Shown here piece by piece: positions 59,405 through 64,000 of a stretch of DNA of 64,000 bases. Origin of the DNA: Chitinophaga japonensis (GTDB lineage: Bacteria; Bacteroidota; Bacteroidia; Chitinophagales; Chitinophagaceae); assembly GCF_007830125.1 (NCBI RefSeq), contig NZ_VLLG01000004.1:248001-312000 (forward strand), read 5' to 3'. The notes under the pieces were generated by a model, which was not told the DNA's origin, did no database searches, and was given only the letters and a program-made list of their open reading frames with translations. How positions within the stretch are numbered: the stretch's first letter is position 1; each line of letters opens with the position of its first letter. The translations under genes were made by a program, and so were the position numbers.

Positions 59405-60166
59405 ATGCACCGTGATTACCAACCAGACTGGGACATTTATACCTGTTCTATCGAGGACAATCCCGCTATTATAGGCTTAGACCTGGACCTGCGCCGTTTT
59501 GCGCCGTTGAAGGACAAGCCGCACGCCATTTTTATTTCCGTGTACCTCAACCATCCCCGGGCAGATGGCTTTCCGCAGGGCGATGAGTTTGCCATGCTCG
59601 GCGAGATCGAGGATTCCCTGGTAGAACAACTGGAGGTGAAGCTCAATGCTTATTTTGTGGGCCGCACCATTTCCAACGGCGTCAGGGACTTTTATTTCTA
59701 TACCGGCAACACCCTGCTGCATGACAAAGCCATTGCGGATGTAATGATCAATTTTCCTGCCTACCGCTATGATTACGGGGTAAAGGAGGACCGCACCTGG
59801 GAGCTGTATTTCGATTTCCTGCTGCCGGATGTGCAGGAATTCCAGCGCATACAGAACCGCAAGGTGCTGCGCATGCTGAAAAAATATGGGGACATCGGGG
59901 AAAAGGAGCGGCAGATCGACCACTGGATCCATTTCGGCCGGGAAGGGGAACGGGAACAGTACTGGCTGCATGTAAAACAGGACGGCTTCCGCCTGGAGGA
60001 AAGCGGCCGGAGCAGGGACCCGGAATATCCCCTGGTGCTGCATATTTCCCGCAGGGACCGGGCAGACGAGCATAGTATAGACCAGGTGGTGATGTACCTC
60101 TGGGAGCTGGCCCGGGAAATGAACGGCCGCTACGATGGCTGGGAAACCACGATCATCAGCAGTTAG
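59405..60166 (+). CDS. DUF695 protein with RraB-like C-terminal domain
   Basis: The 253-residue protein (from ATG 59405) has an N-terminal DUF695 domain (about 1-135, WDIYTCSIEDNPAIIGLDLDLR, HAIFISVYLNHP). A C-terminal region (about 150-253) has the pattern of the RNase E inhibitor RraB/DUF1260 fold (DIGEKERQIDHWIHFGREGEREQYWLHVKQDGF). Fusions of this pair occur in Bacteroidota; the function is unproven. A promoter-like element supports the start. Confidence 0.8.
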   Translation: MHRDYQPDWDIYTCSIEDNPAIIGLDLDLRRFAPLKDKPHAIFISVYLNHPRADGFPQGDEFAMLGEIEDSLVEQLEVKLNAYFVGRTISNGVRDFYFYTGNTLLHDKAIADVMINFPAYRYDYGVKEDRTWELYFDFLLPDVQEFQRIQNRKVLRMLKKYGDIGEKERQIDHWIHFGREGEREQYWLHVKQDGFRLEESGRSRDPEYPLVLHISRRDRADEHSIDQVVMYLWELAREMNGRYDGWETTIISS

Positions 60167-60225
60167 CTGGTAGCTGTTCTGGAATGATAATTGCTTCCGC
60201 ACTTATATCACCAAAAACTGTTATT

Positions 60226-60387
60226 ATGTTACGCTGGGCACTTATCTTCTTTATCGTTGCTATTATTGCGGCTGTATTCGGTTTTGGCGGTATTGCGGCC
60301 GGGGCGGCTTCCATTGCCAAGGTGTTATTCTTCATTTTCGTGGTATTGTTCCTGATCTCCCTGTTGTCAGGCCTTTTAAGGAAATAG
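60226..60387 (+). CDS. DUF1328 (YtjA-like) small membrane protein
   Basis: The 53-residue protein has two hydrophobic helices with the DUF1328 pattern MLRWALIFFIVAIIAAVFGFGG and AKVLFFIFVVLFLISLLSGL. Upstream in-frame codons exist, but ATG 60226 matches the conserved start. It is an inner-membrane peptide of unknown role. A terminator overlaps the stop codon. Confidence 0.9.
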   Translation: MLRWALIFFIVAIIAAVFGFGGIAAGAASIAKVLFFIFVVLFLISLLSGLLRK

Positions 60388-60410
60388 ACGCCGGCAGTTT
60401 TCCTTTTTTT
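60378..60410 (+). terminator. Terminator overlapping the DUF1328 stop
   Basis: AAGGAAA (60378-60384) pairs with TTTCCTT (60399-60405), followed by a T-run. The left arm includes the last codons of the gene. Confidence 0.7.
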
Positions 60411-60473
60411 CGTTTTGCTTTTTTTTAATAGATTACAGCCACTGTTACACGTGATTTAAGCTGTCTGAAACGA

Positions 60474-62399
60474 TTGGGAAGACTCATTAAAATAATATGC
60501 CGGTTGATCTGCTGTTGCTGCCTCGTGCAGCCATGCATAGTGCAGGGTGGGACAATGCGCGGGGGGGACCATCCGCAACAGGAGCAGGACACTACGCCCA
60601 AACCTGCCCGTAACGGCTTTTTCAGACGCCTGGGTGAATACCGGGATTCCATACGCAATAAAAATTACCGCGATTCGCTGATCCGGCGCATTACCCGCCA
60701 GGACGCGCCGGAGCCGGTAAGCGCCGACAGCTCGCTGGTAAAAAGCGAACGGTACTTCCAGCCTTTTGCCGGCCGGGTAGTGCGCGATATCTACTACCGG
60801 CAGGTGCAGGTGTTTGGCCCCCGTAATATCAATGATACCACGTTCTCTTCCAGCATGCGGCTGCTGAAGCTGGCCAACCGCCTGCACTATACCACCAATG
60901 AATGGGTGATCCGGCAATCCCTGTTCTTCCGGGAGCACGACACCATAGATCCCTACACCATGGCCGACAATGAACGCTACCTGCGTAACCGGCCCTTTAT
61001 CCAGGATGCCCGCCTGTACATCATCAACGCGGCGGCTTCCCCCGATTCCGTGGACCTGCTGGTGGTGACCAAGGACGTGTTTGAGTACGGCGCAGACCTG
61101 TCTAACCTGACCACCACCTCTTTCAGAGGCGGCGTTTCCAACAACAACCTGTTCGGCGCCGGCCAGGCGATAGATATAGGCGTATCCTGGCGTAATGACT
61201 GGCAGCCGCCCTGGGGCACCTCTATCCGCTATACCAAGTTCAATGTAGCCGGCTCCTTTATCGATGCTTCCGCAGGGTATACTACCCTGAACGACTATAC
61301 GCCGGTGGCCCTGGATACCGGCGTGCTCGAAGGGTCTTATTATATCAATATCAACCGGCCCCTGTACCGCAACAGTGCGGCCCTGGTAGGGGGCCTGTTC
61401 CTGGCCGAGAATTTCTCCATCAACCACTGGAGCCGCCCGGACAGCCTGTACCGCGACTACCGCTACCAGGTAATAGACGGATGGATAGGCTATAACTTCA
61501 TACGTCCCACCAAAAAGGAGCTGGATGAAAGCTACAAGCCCAACGTGGCCATCCTGCTGCGCCACTATAACCTGTTCTTCCAGCGAAGCCCGCACCAGCC
61601 CAAGTTCCAGGCAGACCCGGTGTACAATGACCGGCGCTATTACCTGGCGCAGCTCAGGGCTTTCCGGCAGGACTTCTTCAAGGCGCACCATTTCTTCGGC
61701 TTTGGCAGAACGGAGGATATTCCCCTGGGCTACAATGCGGCCATCTCCTCCGGCTGGGAAAGCTGGAAGGGACGCCGACGCCTGTATACGGCGCTGGAAA
61801 TGCAGAAGTTCTGGAGCACCCGGCGGCAGGGACTTTTCAATACCATGCTGGGCCTCAGCAGCTTCTGGCGCAACCGGGCTTCCGAGGACGCCGTGATACA
61901 TGCCCGGGTGGAGTATTATAGCCGCCTGCTGAACAATTTTGCCGGCGGGTACCTCCGGCAGTTCAACAGCATTGATTACCTGGGCAATCCCAATAATTTC
62001 TTTTACAAACCCCTGAGCATAGACGTGGAGAACGGCATATGGGGCTACCGCGGCACCCGCATGACGGGCTACCAGCGGCTGAACGTTAGATCGGAAACGG
62101 TGTATTACAGCCCGCTGAAAGTGCTGGGCTTCAAGTTCAATTTTTCTTCTTACCTCCAGTTCACGCAGCTTACGGAGAATAATAACAGCATCTTCAAGAA
62201 CCCGCTGCGCAGCGCCGTGGGCCTGGGGGTGCGCATCCGCAACGAGAACATGTCATTCAATACCCTGCGCGTAGCCGCCTTCTATATGCCGGACGCCCCG
62301 GCGCCCGTGAACCCGCTGTTCTTCGAGATCACGACCGTAGTGGACTTCCGCTTTGATATTTCCGCGCTGCGTTCCCCGCAGTTTTTACAGTTCAGGTAA
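60474..62399 (+). CDS. POTRA/Omp85-like outer membrane protein
   Basis: The 641-residue protein starts at a TTG (60474); no in-frame ATG precedes the hydrophobic signal segment (MGRLIKIICRLICCCCLVQ). It has a coiled linker, then a POTRA-like domain (about 135-200, WVIRQSLFFREHDTI, ERYLRNRPFIQDARLYI, VDLLVVTKDVF). A long beta-barrel with repeated aromatic strands ends in FLQFR. The layout is that of BamA/TamA relatives with a single POTRA. A role in outer membrane protein or lipid handling is inferred from fold only. Confidence 0.75.
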   Translation: MGRLIKIICRLICCCCLVQPCIVQGGTMRGGDHPQQEQDTTPKPARNGFFRRLGEYRDSIRNKNYRDSLIRRITRQDAPEPVSADSSLVKSERYFQPFAGRVVRDIYYRQVQVFGPRNINDTTFSSSMRLLKLANRLHYTTNEWVIRQSLFFREHDTIDPYTMADNERYLRNRPFIQDARLYIINAAASPDSVDLLVVTKDVFEYGADLSNLTTTSFRGGVSNNNLFGAGQAIDIGVSWRNDWQPPWGTSIRYTKFNVAGSFIDASAGYTTLNDYTPVALDTGVLEGSYYININRPLYRNSAALVGGLFLAENFSINHWSRPDSLYRDYRYQVIDGWIGYNFIRPTKKELDESYKPNVAILLRHYNLFFQRSPHQPKFQADPVYNDRRYYLAQLRAFRQDFFKAHHFFGFGRTEDIPLGYNAAISSGWESWKGRRRLYTALEMQKFWSTRRQGLFNTMLGLSSFWRNRASEDAVIHARVEYYSRLLNNFAGGYLRQFNSIDYLGNPNNFFYKPLSIDVENGIWGYRGTRMTGYQRLNVRSETVYYSPLKVLGFKFNFSSYLQFTQLTENNNSIFKNPLRSAVGLGVRIRNENMSFNTLRVAAFYMPDAPAPVNPLFFEITTVVDFRFDISALRSPQFLQFR

Positions 62400-62402
62400 A
62401 GC

Positions 62403-62436
62403 AGACCTCTCAGGTTTCTAAAAGCCTGACAGGTCT
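62403..62436. terminator. Bidirectional terminator between convergent genes
   Basis: AGACCTCTCAGG (62403-62414) pairs with CCTGACAGGTCT (62425-62436) with one mismatch. It is followed by TTTAACAATTTT on the plus strand. The stop of the minus-strand oxidoreductase gene lies in the loop and its last codons in the right arm. Confidence 0.8.
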
Positions 62437-64000
62437 TTAACAATTTTAATGATCACCAGCTTGGACACCGGCGTATTGCTCTTGTCCGCCACGCTACCCA
62501 GGGGCACCAGCACGTTGGTTTCCGGGAAATAGGTGGCCGTGCACCTTTCCGGGATATCATAGGCTACCACGATGAATTTGTGCGCCACCCGGCGCCGGCC
62601 ATCCTGTTCGCTCACCAGGTCCACCACGCTGCCGGGCTGCAGGCCCGCCCGGGCAATGTCCTTTTCATGCATGAATATCACCCGGCGCTCGTTGTGCACG
62701 CCGCGGTAGCGGTCGTCCAGGCCGTACACCGTGGTATTGAACTGGTCATGGCTGCGGATGGTCATCATGGCGTATTCATCGTCCGCCAGCAGCAGGGGGG
62801 TAGTGTCCGCGATATTGAAATGCGCGCGCCCGCTTTTTTCCGTGTTAAAACGGCCTTCCCGGGCAGTGTTGGGCAGGTAGAAACCGCCGGGCCGCCGCAC
62901 CCGCTCATTATACTGTTCAAAGCCGGGAATTACTTTTTCAATGTCCTGGCGGATATGATCATAATGCTGCTCATACTGCAGCCAGTTTACCCTGGAGCGG
63001 TGGCCCAGCGTAGTCCTGGCCAGCCGGCAGATGATGGCCGGCTCGCTCAGCAGCTCCGGGGATACCGGCGGCAGCACCCCTTTGGACATTTGTACCACGC
63101 CCATGGAGTTTTCGCAGGTCACGAACTGCGGCTCGCCGTTCAGGAGGTCCTGGTCGCTGCGGCCCAGGCAGGGCAGTACCAGGGCTTCCTGCCCATGCAC
63201 CAGGTGGCTGCGGTTCAGCTTTGTGGATACGTGTACGGTGAGGCGGCACTGACGCAGGGCGCGGGCTGTGAGCGCGGTGTCCGGCGTGGCGGACAGGAAG
63301 TTGCCGCCCATGGCCATGAACACTTTGGCCTGCCCGTCCAGCATGGCCCGGATAGACGCTACGGTATCGTAGCCATGTGTTTGCGGCGGCACAAAGCCGT
63401 ACACTTCCAGCAGGCGGCGCAGCAGGTCCGGGGAGGGCTTTTCAAAGATGCCCATGGTGCGGTCGCCCTGTACATTGCTGTGCCCGCGCACGGGACAGGT
63501 GCCGGCGCCGGGCTTGCCGATGCTGCCTTTCAGCAGCAGCAGGTTCACCACTTCCCTGATGGTGTCCACCGCGTTCTTATGCTGGGTAAGGCCCATGGCC
63601 CAGCAGGCCACGATCTTCTTTTTCTTTTGCAATACTTCCGCCGCAGCCCGGATCTGCTCCGGCGGCACCCCGCAATCTGCCGCCAGTTGTGTAAAGCTGT
63701 ATTGCTGCAGGTGCTGCACATAGCTGTCATAACCAGCGGTTTGCGTGGCTATGAAATCAGCGTCCAGCACGGCGCCCGGCTGCCTGGCTTCCGCTTCCAG
63801 CAGCAGCAGGGCCAGGGCTTTCAGCAGGGCCATATCCCCGTTGATCCGCACCTGCAGGAACAGGTCGGCCAGCCTGGTCTTGATGTTCAGGATGCCGTTC
63901 ACCGTCTGCGGGTTCAGGAAGTGCAGCAGCCCGGCCTCCCGCAGGGGATTGATGGCGATGATGACGGCGCCGTTCTTTTTGGCCCGCTGCAGGGCGCTCA
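62418..64000 (-). CDS. FdhF/YdeP-family molybdopterin oxidoreductase (5' partial)
   Basis: About 527 C-terminal residues of a formate-dehydrogenase-H/YdeP-like molybdopterin enzyme are visible; the frame stays open to the window edge, so the N terminus is missing. Recognisable parts are AVIIAINPLREAGL near the cut, the cofactor-domain stretch PVRGHSNVQGDRTMGI with VFMAMGGNFLSATPD, and the C-terminal dinucleotide-binding barrel (DEYAMMTIRSHDQFNTTVYGLDDRYRGVHNERR). The usual YdeP-type length is about 760 residues. The substrate and electron partner are unknown. FdhD-like maturation genes are not seen here. Confidence 0.9.
   Translation of the reverse strand, partial: SALQRAKKNGAVIIAINPLREAGLLHFLNPQTVNGILNIKTRLADLFLQVRINGDMALLKALALLLLEAEARQPGAVLDADFIATQTAGYDSYVQHLQQYSFTQLAADCGVPPEQIRAAAEVLQKKKKIVACWAMGLTQHKNAVDTIREVVNLLLLKGSIGKPGAGTCPVRGHSNVQGDRTMGIFEKPSPDLLRRLLEVYGFVPPQTHGYDTVASIRAMLDGQAKVFMAMGGNFLSATPDTALTARALRQCRLTVHVSTKLNRSHLVHGQEALVLPCLGRSDQDLLNGEPQFVTCENSMGVVQMSKGVLPPVSPELLSEPAIICRLARTTLGHRSRVNWLQYEQHYDHIRQDIEKVIPGFEQYNERVRRPGGFYLPNTAREGRFNTEKSGRAHFNIADTTPLLLADDEYAMMTIRSHDQFNTTVYGLDDRYRGVHNERRVIFMHEKDIARAGLQPGSVVDLVSEQDGRRRVAHKFIVVAYDIPERCTATYFPETNVLVPLGSVADKSNTPVSKLVIIKIVKDLSGF

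Noticed and set aside
60456..61901. 481-codon frame antisense to the Omp85-like gene
   Set aside because: Competes with a protein that has a signal, POTRA-like region and barrel strands on the plus strand.
1..64000. tRNA, rRNA, transposase, integrase or attachment sites
   Set aside because: No cloverleaf-like sequences, rRNA blocks, transposase motifs or flanking duplications were recognised by eye; a tRNAscan or Infernal run would be decisive.

Overview
The window is chromosomal DNA of a Bacteroidota bacterium, most likely a member of the Chitinophagaceae (Chitinophaga-like) that is GC-rich for the phylum. The evidence is a SusC/SusD pair, three proteins with C-terminal type IX secretion (T9SS) sorting domains, CarboxypepD_reg-like TonB receptors, tandem 800-residue MacB/FtsX-type permeases, and repeated promoter -7 elements of the form TAnnTTTG, which is the Bacteroidota consensus. 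I see no rRNA, tRNA, CRISPR array, phage module or transposase. About 55 protein genes are supported. The first gene is cut at its 5' end by the window edge. The last is also cut at its 5' end, because it lies on the minus strand.

Layout. 1-10.7 kb: a secreted multi-lectin T9SS protein, a secreted alpha/beta hydrolase, a trkH-trkA potassium uptake operon divergent from a universal stress protein plus CaCA antiporter pair, a 2OG-Fe(II) oxygenase, and an ABC ATPase/M1 peptidase pair. 10.7-19.3 kb is an accessory stretch. It holds an 86-residue unknown gene convergent with a SMUG2-type DNA glycosylase across a long inverted repeat, a tail-anchored unknown protein with a cryptic deaminase-like metal motif, and an ArsR-led operon (ArsR, SRPBCC, DoxX, DUF4256, YdeI) with two operator palindromes at its promoter. 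It also holds a Tat-exported DinB protein, a 652-residue putative effector with an OTU-like GDGSC motif, and a Tudor-like small protein. 19.3-28.1 kb: AstE/AspA-like hydrolase, two fatty acid desaturases, CspA, a Ca2+ P-type ATPase, a T9SS surface protein and a lipoprotein.

28.1-39.4 kb is a compact mannan utilisation locus. An AraC regulator is divergent from susC-susD-GH26 mannanase-SSS symporter-GH130 mannosylglucose phosphorylase-cellobiose 2-epimerase. The last four follow the Bacteroides fragilis logic: mannan to mannobiose outside the cytoplasm, import, epimerisation to mannosyl-glucose, then phosphorolysis to mannose-1-phosphate plus glucose. Two MacB/FtsX permeases follow. After them come a GH74-like T9SS enzyme and a GH97 enzyme with retaining, alpha-galactosidase-like active-site features. 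These last two look more AT-rich than the PUL.

49.3-64 kb: a bactofilin translationally coupled to an actin/ParM-fold protein whose nucleotide-binding elements are circularly permuted. I regard this pair as the most interesting thing in the window. It is followed by endonuclease V, small basic and lipoprotein genes, a DUF763 protein with a probably leaderless message, an ABC exporter, an acyl-CoA thioesterase and an OMP_b-brl TonB-type receptor. The window closes with a DUF695/RraB-like fusion, a DUF1328 membrane peptide, a POTRA/Omp85-like outer membrane protein and the C-terminal two thirds of an FdhF/YdeP molybdopterin oxidoreductase.
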